A stretch of 64,000 nt of DNA from Amyloporia xantha (GCA_036971615.1 JAYKKR010000003.1:1736001-1800000), one strand, 5' to 3'; counted from the stretch's first letter, positions 45,892 to 59,559 are shown. The notes: a model not told the origin generated them from the sequence alone. Numbers and translations: made by a program.

Positions 45892-46799
45892 CATCAGGAA
45901 AAACACTTTTTCCCTGAGACACTCTGGGATATATGAGATTTGAAAGGTTGTCTCAGGTAGTACCAGAGCATCTCAGGTCATCTTTGATTGCTCTGAGTTG
46001 CTCTGAGATATTCAGATAATTTCAGAGCATCACAGGCTATCCTTTATGTCTTTGAGGTGCTTTAGAATTTGGAAGATTATATTCAAGTTGTGATTGGACA
46101 GTCTGACATGTATATAAATCAGTTTAAGTTTATAATACTTGATAAATTGCTGATATTTCTTAGCTCTATCTTCCTGTATTGATTGAGTTGCATTGATTAG
46201 ATAGAAGACAATTAATGACTTTATTAGTTCCATTTATGATATCTATGTCCACTTCTTTCTATGATATTCTACAGTATGCTCTTGCACTAGCACTGTGATT
46301 TATAGGCTACATTGAGGAAAATTCAATAATGATCACATCATGATTTGATTTCTTATTGATGTAGAGAGGTAGATGAGTGTCAGTGTTCTTGTATGCTTTA
46401 AAATAGAGTTGTCAATATTAGATTATTGAATAGACAAATACTTATTCTCCAACTTGATTTAGAACTTTGCTTTGAGATGCTAGTGACATTATAAAATTAT
46501 TCAAGTTTTCTCAGAGAAGTTCAGAGATAGCTTGGGTTGCTATTGTACAACACTCTGAGCCAATTAGTATATCAGTCATTCCAGCTCTCAATCAGGGTAA
46601 GTTATTCCTATATTTCTGAAGAGAATATTTTAATTCAGCAATAAAAATGACCTAAGAAGAGTGTAGGCCACTAATAGTAAGTGTGATGATAGCTATGCAA
46701 AAATGCTTGGGAATGAGACATTAAAGTAGAAGGCAGACAGATATTAGAGTGAAAATGCCAATCTGAGTGAAGAAGGTCATTATTACCTTAAATGGTATG

Positions 46800-46819
46800 C
46801 AGGCTGTCGTGACAGCCTG
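46800..46819. promoter_or_regulatory. Near-palindrome related to the TET/JBP promoter site
   Basis: CAGGCTGTC-GT-GACAGCCTG: 9-bp perfect arms around GT. It differs from the 35882 palindrome by CG to TG at the centre. Confidence 0.4.
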
Positions 46820-48630
46820 TACTGTTTGGATGTTTGGCCAATGTTTGGCTTTTATTTGGCCCATGTTTGACACGTCACAAAGCAACATGCACGTTCTCTC
46901 CTTGTACCATCACCATCGTTTAAGTCAGCTCCTGCCTCTCCTCTGTGTACATCTCTAACTTGTGCCTATACTTACTACATTCTGATATACTCTTATTGAG
47001 ACTACAGCTGGCCTTTCTGTCTGTTCTCTGGTGTCTCTATGTGACTTCTGTTGTTCCTTTTGAATGCTGGTGAGTTCACCGTCTCCAACAGGCTTGGCTT
47101 ATACTTGGTGGACAATGGTTTATCTGGAGGCCTGTGGGACATGGTTTATGTGAGTCTGTACTAGATCACCTGCAAATTCTCTGTTCTCTCTTTCAGATAA
47201 CCTCCACTGCTACAGTTGTAAAACTAGTCTCTAATCTGTTCTACCATTGTTGTCAAAGTGAGTGTATTGTCTTGCTGGGTATACTAATGACACGTCATCC
47301 TAGACTGTATTTAGACCTCCAGCACTGTCTGAGAATTTAAGGTGAGTTCATGCCACATCACACATACTGTTATGTTTTCATAAATTGGACAGTATCTAGG
47401 CTTCTGCTATTCATTCCAGATATGCACTAGGAGTCATGGAATTTTGATGGTATGTTTTTGCAGATGCAGAAATAATGTATTAACTGACAGAAGTATTCAT
47501 AATTATTCTAATCTCCTTCAGTTTTATAGACTGTATATATGATATGGTTACAGTGAGTATTTGTATACTATTTGACAGACATCAACTTACTATCCCTATT
47601 GATAGTTGCCTTCTGTAGTATTAGAATAATATACATTTGTTTTGATTTATAAATATATCTCATTTATTATGAAATAATCTGAGTGATTCTGTGTAATTCT
47701 GAGACAATCTAAGAGCAATACATATACTTGGTGGGAGCGGGCCAATAAATGGCAGGACGATTCCTGAGGATTTTGAAGTGCTGTCTTCTATCATTGGCCC
47801 ACAAGATTTAATAATATAATATTTTCATTACAATTGGATCACTTGCCTCAGATTATTCTTCAGACATTGACTCTACAAACTTATAGAGACAATCTGATGG
47901 CTTGGAAAACTAATCCCAGTAAGTGTACCAACCTACTATATTAACTTTACAAGCACATGGCAACAGTCATAGAAACAGACTGCAAAGATATTACAAAAAT
48001 TGAAACTGGATCTTGATACAGGTGTATGTCAGTGAATATTGAGAATCTCAATACAAACATTACAACATTTCCTAATGAAGTAAGTGAGTTCTGTCTGATG
48101 GAGTGTAAAAGTGATTTTTGACCCTAACCCATTAGAAACTCTTGTAGTGTCATTAGAACACTTACTTACAAAATGAACATTCTTTATCAAATGAGCCTAC
48201 TATGTATTTTCACATTTTGTAATGGCATTACAAACTCACTCTAATGAGAGTACAAAGTCATCCTAATGATTACATCAGCTTGCTCTTGACCATACAAATT
48301 TGCTTTTGAGATCATACATATTCACTCTGCAATGCAAACCTGCTCAGGCTAAGCAACCAAATCTTACAACAGCCATATCTCAGTAAGTATTGAGAATTCC
48401 AATACAAACATTACAACTTTTCCTAATGAAGTAAATAAGTTCTATCTGATGGCATACAAAAGTGATTTTCCACACTAACCACATACAAACCTTTCTAATG
48501 TCATTACAACATTTACTTATCAAGTCAATCCTGCCTTTCAAATGGGACCATTATGTATTTCACCCACTTTGTAATGACATGACAAATTGGCTCTAATTAC
48601 CATTTGAAAGTCATATCAGACACCTTTGCA

Positions 48631-51600
48631 TTTACGATTCCTGAGGTACGAAGGAAGCGTTTCTCTGGTGAGCAAAAGTCGCGACACCAACTTTTGCGCC
48701 CTAAGCGTGGGAACCCAATTCAATACAAAATTTGTATTGTAAGCGCCCAAGATCCTGGGGTTAGGGTCAGGCTTTTGTTACCGCTGTTGTATGGTCACTT
48801 GTAGTCTCAATACAAAAGTTTGTTACCCATTACAAAGTTCAATACAAACCTGCCAGCACGACGCGACTTGTACAAACAACCCCCAACATTGATGAGATAA
48901 GATCCAGCCCATATCTTATCTATGTCCTTGTATGGTATGTCACATGATTAGATCATGTGTCTAATCACGTGTGCTTATCCTTGGACATGTGACAGATCAG
49001 CGGCCTACTGGCCTTTGAAGTGGGTATACTGTTGGATTGACCACATTCCAATATTGCCATATAAGGAAATGCTTACATCAGGGGGCAGCCATGGCTGTCG
49101 AAAGGCTGTCTCCTATTTTTTGAGATTTGTTACTATTTATCTATAGCATATAGACCCCATATACACTTGCCCAAATGCGGAAATATGGCTGTATATGAGA
49201 TGTGAAAAATGTCAGAGAGGGATTCCAAATGAAGGAGAGAGACATTACCTTATTTTAGGTGATTTTTGCACCTTTTATGAGCCCAGAATGAGCCCAGAAT
49301 AAGCCTCCCAAGAGCAGACAAAGCAGTCACATGACCCCAAAGTGCGAAAATTCTAAGTGCGCATAGGGCGATCCACTGAAAGGGATCGCCCTATGCGCCG
49401 TAGACGCCCACGGGAATTGCCGGAAATGGAAAAAAGCGCACTTTTCTGTGGCTTCAATTCTTAATTAAAATGGCTGAAAATTGGTACACACCTTGGACTA
49501 TTGTGTATCCATCTCCCATTCAAAGATCTAAGGATTTGAGGCCATAACGAATATGCTATTCAATGATCATTGCCTTTTTGAGCTTTAGGCGCCCTTTAAG
49601 CGCCCAAGAGCGCGCTCCAATACAGGCCTTTTATCGATTCTTTATAGATTTCATTCTCTATAGATACCATTAGAGCCTGTTTGTAATGAGCTTAGAGGTA
49701 CACAGAAGAGGGCTGCACTCACTTTTGCTGTGTAAAGCTCACCTGCACTTGAGATGGTTGTCGTCAGAGGGAAAGAGCAAATCTGTCAGATAGTGAGTCA
49801 TGAGAAAATGCTTACATCAGCAGGTAGCCACAGTGACGTCCATATTGGTCTTGATTTTCCTGGATTTATTGCTATTTTTGCTTGGCCAGTAGAGCCAATA
49901 CAAACATGCCCAAATGCGGAAATATGGCTGTATGTGAGATGTGAAAAATGCGAGACAGGGATTCCAAATGAAGGAGAAAGACATTCCCTTATTTTAGGTG
50001 ACTTTTGTGCATTTTTTGAGCCCAGAATGAGCCCAGCATGAGCCTCCCAAGAGCAGGAAAAGCGGTCACATGACCCCAAAGTGCGAAAATTCTAAGTGCG
50101 CATAGGGCGATCCGTTCCAGTGGATCGCCCTATGCGCCGTAGATGCCCACGGGAATTGCCGAAAATGGAAAAAAGCGCACTTTCCTGTGGCTTCAATTCT
50201 TAATTAAAATGGCTGAAAATTGGTACAGACCTTGGACTATGGTGTATCTATCTCCCATTCAAATTTCTATGGATTTGAGGCCATAACAAATCTGCTATTC
50301 AATGATCATTGCCTTTCCGAGTGTCAGCCACTTTTTAGGCGCCCAAAAATGCGCTCCAAGCGCAAGCCTGTAACCACGGCTTTAGCTGTTCTTTATAGAT
50401 TCATTGTAAGGCTGCTATATGGATATCATTAGAGCATGTTTGTAAGGACCTTAGAGAGCTTTATGCTGTATTTAGAGCAGGTTTGTATGACCCCTAGAAT
50501 GACTTGAATGGTGATCAGTGCAACATTATATGCTGATTGAACTAGGTTTGTATGATAATTGTAGTGAGTTTGTATGATTGTTAGAGTGAATTTGTATGGT
50601 GATTAGAGCAAGTTTGTAGTATCAGTACAATACATTTCTATGGTGATTGGAGTGACTTTGTATGATAATTAGACATAGTTTGTAGGGTCATTAGAGCAAC
50701 TTTGTATGTGGATTAGAGTGAGTTTGTATAGTGATTAGAGCAAGTTTGTGTGGTGATTAGAATGACTTTCTATGATAATTAGAGTCAGTTTGTATGATGA
50801 TTAGAATGGATTTGTATGGTTATTAGAGTAAGTTTGTATGGTCATTATGATCACTTTGTATGGGCATTAGAGTGAGTTTATATGGGTATTAGAGTAAGTT
50901 TGTATGGTGATTAGAGTAAGTTTGTATGATGATTACATTGAGTTTATATGATCATTAGAATGACTTGTATAGTCAATACAATATGATTCTATGGTGATTA
51001 GGGTGAACTAGAGTAACTTTATACGATCATTAGAGTCAGATTCAATGGTGATTAGTGTAGGTTTGTATGATACTTATGGTGACTTTGTAGGGTCAATACA
51101 ATACATTTGAATGATAATTAGGATAAGTTTGTATGGCTAGTATGATGAGTTTGTGTGGTGATTCCAGTGAGTTTGTAGTGCCATTAGAGCAAATATGTAT
51201 GGTCATTACACTGACTTTGAATGCAAAGGTGTCTGATATGACTTTCAAATGGTAATTAGAGCAAATTTGTCATGTCATTACAAAATGGGTGAAATACATA
51301 ATGGCCCCATTTGAAAGGCAAGGTTGACTTGATAAGTAAATGTTGTAATGACATTAGAAAGGTTTGTATGTGGTTAGTGTGGAAAATCACTTTTATATTC
51401 CATCAGATAGAACCTACTTACTTCATTAGGAAAAGTTGTAATGTTTGTATTGGAATTCTCAATACTTACTGAGATATGGCTGTTGTAAGATTTGGTGAAT
51501 AAATGGCATTGTTATAGCTAGAGCAGGTTTGCATTGCAGTTAAAGTGAATATGTATGATCTCAAAAGCAAGTTTGTATGGTCAAGAGGAAGCTGATGTAA

Positions 51601-52144
51601 TCATTAGGATGACTTTGTACTCTCATTAGAGTGAGTTTGGAATGTCATTACAAAATGTGAAAAATAGATAGTAGCCTCATTTGATAGAGAATGTTCACTT
51701 TGTAAGTAAATGTTGTAATGACACTACAAGAGTTTCTAATGGGTTAGGGTCAAAATCACTTTTACACTCCATCAGACAGAACTCACTTACTTCATTAGGA
51801 AATGTTGTAATGTTTGTATTGAGATTCTCAATATTCACTGACATACACCTGTATCAAGATCTACTTTCAATTTTTGTAACATCTTTGCAGTCTGTTTCTA
51901 TGACTGTTGCCATGTGCTTGTAAAGTTAATATAGTAGGTTGGTACACTTACTGGGATTAGTTTTCCAAGCCATCAGATTATCTCTATAAGTTTGTAGAGT
52001 CAATATCTGAAGAGTAATCAGAGGCAAGTGATCCAATTGTAATGAAAATCTTACATTACTAAACCTTGTGGGGCTATAATGGAAGACAGCACTTCAAAAT
52101 CCTCAGGAATCGTCCTGCCATTTATTGGCCCGCTCCCACCAAGT
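48631..52144 (-). mobile_element. Satellite-bearing element, copy 3, inverted, inserted in copy 2
   Basis: Starts with the right end inverted (TTACGATTCCTGAGG at 48632) and finishes with the left end inverted (CCCGCTCCCACCAAGT at 52144). At 3.5 kb it is longer than copy 2 because the hairpin segment is duplicated (about 48960-49690 and 49800-50500, the first copy diverged). Flanks show no target duplication beyond possibly one base. Confidence 0.75.
50098..50137. repeat. Conserved GC hairpin of the satellite element
   Basis: 16-bp perfect arms GCGCATAGGGCGATCC and its complement around an 8-base loop. Related hairpins lie near 49358, 53338, 24029 and 58089, at the same position in every copy and much richer in GC than the element around them. 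Confidence 0.75.
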
Positions 52145-54399
52145 CAAAGTCAGTGTAATGACCATACATATTTGCTCTAATGGCACTACAAACTCACTGG
52201 AATCACCACACAAACTCATCCTACTAACCATACAAACTTATCCTAATTATCATTCAAATGTATTGTATTGACCCTACAAAGTCACCATAAGTATCATACA
52301 AACCTACACTAATCACCATTGAATCTGACTCTAATGATCATATAAAGTTACTCTAGTTCACCCTAATCACCATAGAATCATATTGTATTGACTATACAAG
52401 TCATTCTAATGATCATATAAACTCAATGTAATCATCATACAAACTTATTCTAATGACCATACAAACTTACTCTAGTCAACATACAAACTTACTCTAATCC
52501 CCATACAAACTTACTGTAATAACCATACAAACTCACTCTAATGACCTTACAAAGTCATTGTAATGACCATACAAACTTACTCTAATGACCTTACAAAGTG
52601 ATTGTAATGACCATACAAAGTGATTGTAATGACCATACAAACTTACTCTAATAACCATACAAATCCATTCTAATCATCACACAAACTGACTCTAATTATC
52701 ATAGAAAGTCATTCTAATCTCCATACAAACTTGCTCTAATCACTGTACAAACTCACTCTAATCCATATACAAAGTTGCTCTAATGACCCTACAAACTAAG
52801 TCGAATTATCATACAAAGTCACTCCAATCACCATAGAAATGTATTGTATTGACCTTACAAACTTGCTCTAATCACCATACAAATCTACTCTAATGATCAT
52901 ACAAACTCACTACAATTATCATACAAACCTAGTTCAATCAGCATACAATGTCGCACTGATCACCATTCAAGTTATTCTAGGGGGCATACTAACCTGCTGT
53001 GTATACAGTGCAAAGCTCTCTAAGGTCCTTACAAACATGCTCCAATGATATCTATTTAGCAGGCTTACAATGAAGTCTATAAAGAACAGATAAAGCCGTG
53101 TTTACAGGCTTGCGCTTGGAGCGCATTTTTGGGCGCCTAAAAAGTGGCTGACACTCGGAAAGGCAATGATCGTTGAATAGCAGATTTGTTATGGCCTCAA
53201 ATCTTTAGTAAATTGAATGGGAGATGGATACACAATAGTCCAAGGTGTGTACCAATTTTCAGCCAATTTAATTAAGAATTGAAGCCACAGTAAAGTGCGC
53301 TTTTTTCCATTTCCGGCAATTCCCGTGGGCATCTACGGCGCATAGGGCGATCCACTGGAACGGATCGCCCTATGCGCACTTAGAATTTTCGCACTTTGGG
53401 GTCATGTGACCGCTTTTTCTGCTCTTTGGAGGCTCATTCTGGGCGCATTCTGGGCTCAAACAATGCGTGAAAATCACCTAAAATAAGGGAATGTCTTTCT
53501 CCTTCATTTGGAATCCCTATCTCACAGTTTTCACATCTCACATACAGCCATATTTCCGCATTTGGGCAAGTGTATGTTGGGGCTATAGACTACAAACAAA
53601 TACTAACAAATCTCAAAAAATAGGGGACAGCCTTTCGACAGCCATGGCTACCCCCTGATGTAAGCATTTCCTTATATGGCAATATTTGAATGTGGTCAAT
53701 CCAACAGTATACACACTTCCAGGGCCAGTAGGCCGCTGATCTGTCACATGTCCAAGGATAAGCACACGTGATTAGACACATGATCTAATCATGTGACATA
53801 CCATACAAGGACATAGATAAGATATGGGTTCAATCTTATCTCATCAATGTTGGGGGTTGTTTGTACAAGTCGCGTCGTGCTGGCAGGTTTGTATTGAACT
53901 TTGTAATGGGTAACAAACTTTTGTATTGAGACTACAAGGGACCTTACAACAGCGGTAACAAAAGCCTGACCCTAACCCCAGGATCTTGGGTGCTTACAAT
54001 ACAAATTTTGTATTGAGTTGGGTTCCCACGCTTAGGGCGCAAAAGTTGGTGTCGCGACTTTTGCTCACCAGAGAAACGCTTCCTTCGTACCTCAGGAATC
54101 GTAATCTTTGAGTGTGCTTTCAGAGTAATTCAGATATACTCTGGAGGAACTCTGAGATGCTCTCAGAGATTTGACCTAGAAGGAGTTTGTCTGAGGGCTA
54201 CCTGGGTCACTCTGAGCACTCTGAGCACTCTGAGTGCTCTGAGTGCTCTAGGACAGTCCTAGAGTGTCCTAGTACCAAATATGTTTTTCCTGATGGACAT
54301 CTACTTGGCATGCTACTGTTCTCCACAGTGCTTCTGACACTGAACACATGCGTCCTATGTAAGTCATGTTTGAATTACAATCTATGTCTCAAACCAGTC

Positions 54400-54607
54400 C
54401 TCCATCTCAGTCTCAAAGAATCCAGAGCATCATGGGCGCATGAAACATCCCGATCTTCGCACTTATTGGCTCAGAGACACTGTGGAAAGTGGTCACATCA
54501 AGCCCTCCTATATTCCCACTGGTGAGATGGTTGCAGACACATTAACCAAGCCCCTGCCCTCTGTGAAGGTAGCTTACTGCCGAAGCAAGATGGGTATTTC
54601 TGTGTAA
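54400..54607 (+). pseudogene. Ty1/copia RNase H C-terminus
   Basis: Reads HHGRMKHPDLRTYWLRDTVE, HIKPSYIPTGEMVADTLTKP and SKMGISV with a TAA at 54605-54607. KH.D.R...R..V and MVADTLTKPLP are the conserved end of copia polyproteins. A purine tract (AGATCAGGGGGGG, about 54631-54643) and the LTR follow. The rest of the element upstream is absent. Confidence 0.85.
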
Positions 54608-54645
54608 AGTCTCCACTGTTGAGACTTGGCAGATCAGGGGGGGTA

Positions 54646-55081
54646 TGTCAAAATCTGTGCTCTGCCAGTCTCCCAGTGTCTCCTACATCGTCTCAGTGCT
54701 CCTATGGCATGTTTCCATTGTTATCCTTCTATTGTATCTGTTCTAGGACTTTCTAGCTCGTTCTAGGCTTATGCCACTCACTCCATTGTATTGGTGCCAC
54801 AGTGGCACAATAGACCTTCTGTCCATTGTGCCACTCCCCATTGTTCTACTTCCATTGTGCCACCCTCTATTGTTCTCTATCTCTATTGTTCTCTATCATA
54901 TATATAGGCCCTAGAGTCCTCAGCCTGGTCCCCACCAGTTGCTTACTTTGGACTCTAGGTATGTTGTATCCCTTACATCCTTAATACACCAGTTGCTTAC
55001 TTTGGACTCTAGCCCCCTTGTGGCTCTCTCTGTCCCTCAGTGCTGCGCCTTAGCTGTTAGCTGCGCCTTAGCCATTTGACA
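54646..55081 (+). mobile_element. 3' LTR of the copia element
   Basis: 436 bp, TGTCAAAATCTG to CATTTGACA, sense orientation given by the RNase H end and purine tract just upstream. Same family as the solo LTRs at 27005 and 41761, shorter by a ~27-bp internal deletion around the TGTGCCACTG words. Confidence 0.9.
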
Positions 55082-55178
55082 CACAGAGTATATAGGTACA
55101 CAGGACAGACACACAGAGTGTGTAACAGTCATCAAACTATGTCTAGATATGTCTGTAATATGTGCTTTGGCATGAGTC

Positions 55179-55396
55179 TTACATTGGTCTTACACAAGTT
55201 TCACCACTCTTGTTCTGTGCACAGTGGTCAGTCTTTCACAACAGCAACTATATACATAGCTCATTCAATCACTTTGTACACATTGAGTATACACTGATTT
55301 GAGTGTCCATTGATACTAGGATATGAGTGACTGAAGTGCATACAACTAGCATAACCAAAATGGTGAAACTTGAACACTCATGTAAGACCAATGTAA
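55179..55396. mobile_element. ~218-bp MITE
   Basis: TACATTGGTCTTACA at the left and its complement TGTAAGACCAATGTA at the right, with further inverted similarity inside (AAGTTTCACCA / TGGTGAAACTT). A TA or TTA-type duplication is possible but not clear. Confidence 0.55.
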
Positions 55397-56080
55397 TGTC
55401 CCAAAATGTCGAAGCATCAGAGCATCGAGTTGAAGAATCATAGGAGCATCAAAGGAATTGGAGATCGAGTCGAAGGATCAAAATGATCAGAGATGATTGA
55501 AGCTGATTGAAGCAATCAGAGCATGATTGGAGATTGTTGAGGGTGATCCAGGGAGTTGAGTGTTGAATTGAAGATGTAGAGCTAGCACAGTGAGCCGTTT
55601 CTGAGCACAGAAGCATCAAGTACCTATCACTGTTCAGAAGGATTCACCTCTAATATTGCCCAAACCTAATTTCCCTGGGCTAGGCTGAACTAGCTGAAAA
55701 CACCATCACAAAAATTCTGACCCTTGACTACGCAGAGACTTCTCCTTGTTGACCTCTATGGCTGTTTTGACCTTAAGCCCAGTATGATTGAGATATCCAG
55801 TATTGAGCTTCAAGTTGAGTACTGTCCTGCTCAATAAAAGTGCCACCAATGTTTTCCCTCCAGCAGAACTTGTTTCCCTTGATCTTCATCACACCTTTTC
55901 ACTTAAATTCACTACAACCATCTTTTTTAGTCTACACAATGCAAGACTCTGCACCCCAGTCCGCTTGACACTGACTTGTTTCCTCCCATCTACATGTCTA
56001 GTCTGTCTAATGTCAATGACCCATATGGGCAACTCCTAAGGATCTGCCGTGTGCATGCAGTGAAGAACATCATTCTGGGA
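55397..56080 (+). other. Gap with a possible transposase fragment
   Basis: Mostly unrecognised. 55982-56078 encodes PPIYMSSLSNVNDPYGQLLR followed by ICRVHAVKNIILGL; CxVHxxxNI is a motif I have seen in mushroom transposon proteins, but the match is short. The frame is cut at 56081 by the left end of a satellite element. Confidence 0.25.
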
Positions 56081-58322
56081 CTTGGCGGGAGCGGGCCAAT
56101 AAATGGCAGGACAATTCCTGAGGATTTTGAAGTGCTGTCTTCCAATATTGCCTCACAAGGTTCAATAATATAATATTTTTATTACAATTGGATCACTTGC
56201 CTCTGATTACTCTTCAGACATTGACTCTACAAACTTATAGAGACAATCTGATGGCTGTGAAAACTAATCCCAGTAAGTGTACCAACCTGCTATATTAACT
56301 TTACAAGCACATGGCAACAGTCATAGAAACAGACTGCAAAGATATTACAAAAATTGAAACTGGATCTTGATACAGGTGTATGTCATTGAATATTGAGAAT
56401 CTCAATACACATGTTACAACATTTCCTAATGAAGTAAGTGAGTTCTGTCTGATGGAGTGTAAAAGTGATTTTGACCCTAACCCATTAGAAACTCTTGTAG
56501 TGTCATTACAACATTTACTTACAAAGTGAACATTCTCTATCAAATGAGGCTACTATCTATTTTTCACATTTTGTAATGACATTCCAAACTCACTCTAATG
56601 AGAGTACAAAGTCATCCTAATGATTACATCAGCTTCCTCTTGACCATACAAACTTGCTTTTGAGATCATACATATTCACTTTAACTGCAATGCAAACCTG
56701 CTCTAGCTATAACAATGCCATTTATTCACCAAATCTTACAACAGCCATATCTCAATAAGTATTGAGAATTCCAATACAAACATTACAACTTTTCCTAATG
56801 AAGTAAGTAGGTTCTATCTGATGGAATATAAAAGTGATTTTCCACACTAACCACATACAAACCTTTCTAATGTCATTACAACATTTACTTATCAAGTCAA
56901 TCTTGCCTTTCAAATGGGGCCATTATGTATTTCACCCACTTTGTAATGACATTACAAATTTGCTCTAGTTACCATTTGAAAGTCATATCAGACACCTTTG
57001 CGTTCAAAGTCAGTGTAATGACCATACATATTTGCTCTAATGGCACTACAACTCACTGAAATCACCACACAAACTGATCATACTAACCATACAAACTTAT
57101 CCTGATTATCATTCAAATGTATTGTATTGACCCTACAAAGTCACATAAGTATCATACAAACCTACACTAATCACCATTGAATCTGACTCTAATGATCATA
57201 TAAAGTTACTCTAGTTCACCCTAATCACCATAGAATCATATTGTATTGACTATACAAGTCACTCTAATGATCATATAAACTCAATGTAATGACCATACAA
57301 ACTTACTCTAATCACCATACAAACTTACTCTAATACCCATATAAACTCACTCTAATGCCCATACAAAGTGATTGTAATGACCATACAAACTTACTCTAAT
57401 AACCATACAAATCCATTCTAATCATCATACAAACTGACTCTAATTATCACAGAAAGTCATTCTAATCTGCATACAAAGGCACTCTAATCACCATACAAAC
57501 TTGCTCTAATCACTATACAAACTCACTCTAATCCACATACAAAGTTGCTCTAATGACCCTACAAACTATGTCTAATTATCATACAAAGTCACTCCAATCA
57601 CCATAGAAATGTATTGTACTGACACTACAAACTTGCTCTAATCACCATACAAATTCACTCTAACAATCATACAAACTCACTACAATTATCATACAAACCT
57701 AGTTCAATCAGCATACAATGTCGCACCAATCACCATTCAAGTCATTCTAGGGGTCATACAAACCTGCTCTAAATACAGCATAAAGCTCTCTAAGGTCCTT
57801 ACAAACATGCTCTAATGATATCCATATAGCAGCCTTACAATGAAGTCTATAAAGAACAGATAAAGCCGTGTTTACAGGCTTGCGCTTGGAAGCGCATTTT
57901 GGGGCGCCTAAAAAGTGGCTGACACTCGGAAAGGCAATGATCATTGAATAGCATATTCATTATGGCCTCAAATCCTTAGATCTTTGAATGGGAGATGGAT
58001 ACACCATAGTCCAAGGTCTGTACCAATTTTCAGCCATTTTAATTAAGAATTGAAGCCACAGCAAAGTGCGCTTTTTTCCATTTCCGGCAATTCCCGTGGG
58101 CGTCTATGGCGCGTAGGGCGATCCACTGGAAGGGATTGCCCTATGCGGACTTGGAATTTTCGCACTTTGGGGTCATGTGACCACTTTTTCTGCTCTTGGG
58201 AGGCTCATGCTGGGCTCATTCTGGGCTCAAACAATGCGTGAAAATCACCTAAAATAAGGGAATGTCTTTCTGCTTCATTTGGAATCCCTATCTCACATTT
58301 TTCACATCTCACATACAGCCAT
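56081..58322 (+). mobile_element. Satellite-bearing element, copy 4 (3'-truncated)
   Basis: Left end ACTTGGCGGGAGCGGGCCAA. Near-identical to 22320-24233 over the shared part, including rare variants such as CTGATCATACTAACC and GCATACAAAGGCAC. Similarity stops abruptly at CATACAGCCAT (58322), which in copy 1 continues ATTTCCGCATTTGG. Confidence 0.85.
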
Positions 58323-59559
58323 TCTATTCACTTTATAGGTTTTATTAGAATGATTTAAGTTAAATACATGTGAAGGTGATCTGTGGTACTGGGTAAAATG
58401 GAGATATTGAAATCAGAAATGTACATTCATACAGAATAAGCACAAAGAGCTGCTGAATAGCAGGAATATAGTGGTGAGAGAAAGAAGATACTGTGTTGCA
58501 TGAAAAGAGCATACTTGTATCAGAAAGGAGCAAAAGTAGGGATATAATATGTGTACTCACCTCTGTGCAGCTACAGTCATCTCCTCTCCTTCATTCATAT
58601 TCAGAGTCCATACATCCACAAAGTCATCCTTTTACTGATGGTTAACAGTCAAAAGTCAGAGGTCAAAGGTCAAAGGTCAAACAGAGTAAGACACATCTCA
58701 GAAGTGAGAATCTGGACTCTGGCCAATAAAAGAGACTGCAACTAGATAAATGGGGATGTAAAGGAGTGTTATATAGTTGAATAATGTGATATATCAGTGC
58801 AGGAATAGATAGAGAAGGACACACATGAGGAATGGGAGCATGAGGAGGAGGTTGTTCAACATGCAACCATAGAACGAAAACCACTGGATGCAGACCCACC
58901 AATGTATATATCGTCGGAAAGTAGGGCTTTCATTCTATCCAACAATCAAAGAAAACCATCCATGGGTTCCTGAGATATGGACAAGACAAGGTTTTTGATG
59001 AAAAAGGGCAACAGAGGAGGAAGGAGTGGATGGATTTGGATGAGCAAGGGCTCATCTGGAAGGGCTTGACGATGCGAATAGAATGGTGTAAAAGCAAAAG
59101 GATAACTCACATTGGATCCACAGTTATCTCCCAATCAAAATCACAAAAAAGCGCCCATTCCATCTCTAACCCTCCAACCCCTCCAAATCTCCTTCCGAAC
59201 TCCACCCAGCATGCTTAGACAGTCCTGAGACTATTTTCCAAGAATAGGAAATAAGAAAGAGAGAAGGATTACTCACAGAAATTCCTATATAGTGCAGAGC
59301 AGGCACAGAGCAACCGTCTGTGCTCACTGAAGTTCCAGTGGAAAAGAGATGCCCAAAAGCCATAGATACTGAGTCAGAGTCCCTAGTCAACAGTTTGTGA
59401 GATCCAAGACAGCAAAGAGCATAGATATAGAAAGGTAGCAGCAAGAAAGAATTGCTGAGGAGAAGTGCAAATACGTCTAAGTCCCTGCTGACCCTAATCC
59501 AGGGTTCCCAGAACAGGTGTCAGTTTGACGCGACAGACTGACACCCAAATTAGGCACTC
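58323..59559. other. Gap: nothing recognised except short repeats
   Basis: AT-rich. AGGTCAAAGGTCAAAGGTCA at about 58659-58680 is a short tandem repeat. A 9-bp-arm inverted repeat, GGTGTCAGT (59516-59524) and ACTGACACC (59537-59545), encloses TTGACGCGACAG and lies just upstream of the 59560 repeat. Short frames are not supported. Confidence 0.4.

Larger units (their letters stand above)
47726..54104 (+). mobile_element. Satellite-bearing element, copy 2, split by a nested inverted copy
   Basis: Two halves, 47726-48630 and 52145-54104, join at CACCTTTGCA/CAAAGTCAGTG exactly as in the uninterrupted copies (22910-22925 and 56995-57010). Joined length is about 2.87 kb, the best estimate of full length. 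Left end ACTTGGTGGGAGCGGGCCAA, right end CCTCAGGAATCGTAA. ACGATTCCTGAGG near the left end is an inverted match to the right end. No gene. Confidence 0.8.
45892..54295. mobile_element. 8.4-kb CATCAGG-type element, non-autonomous, with nested satellite elements
   Basis: Starts CATCAGGAAAAACAC and ends GTTTTTCCTGATG, flanked by GA (45890-45891 and 54296-54297). Subtracting the nested element at 47726-54104 leaves about 2.0 kb with no transposase. It keeps the CTCTGAG-rich subterminal regions and a near-copy of the promoter palindrome (46801-46818). The right 190 bp resemble the right end of the 9.5-kb element. Confidence 0.75.
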
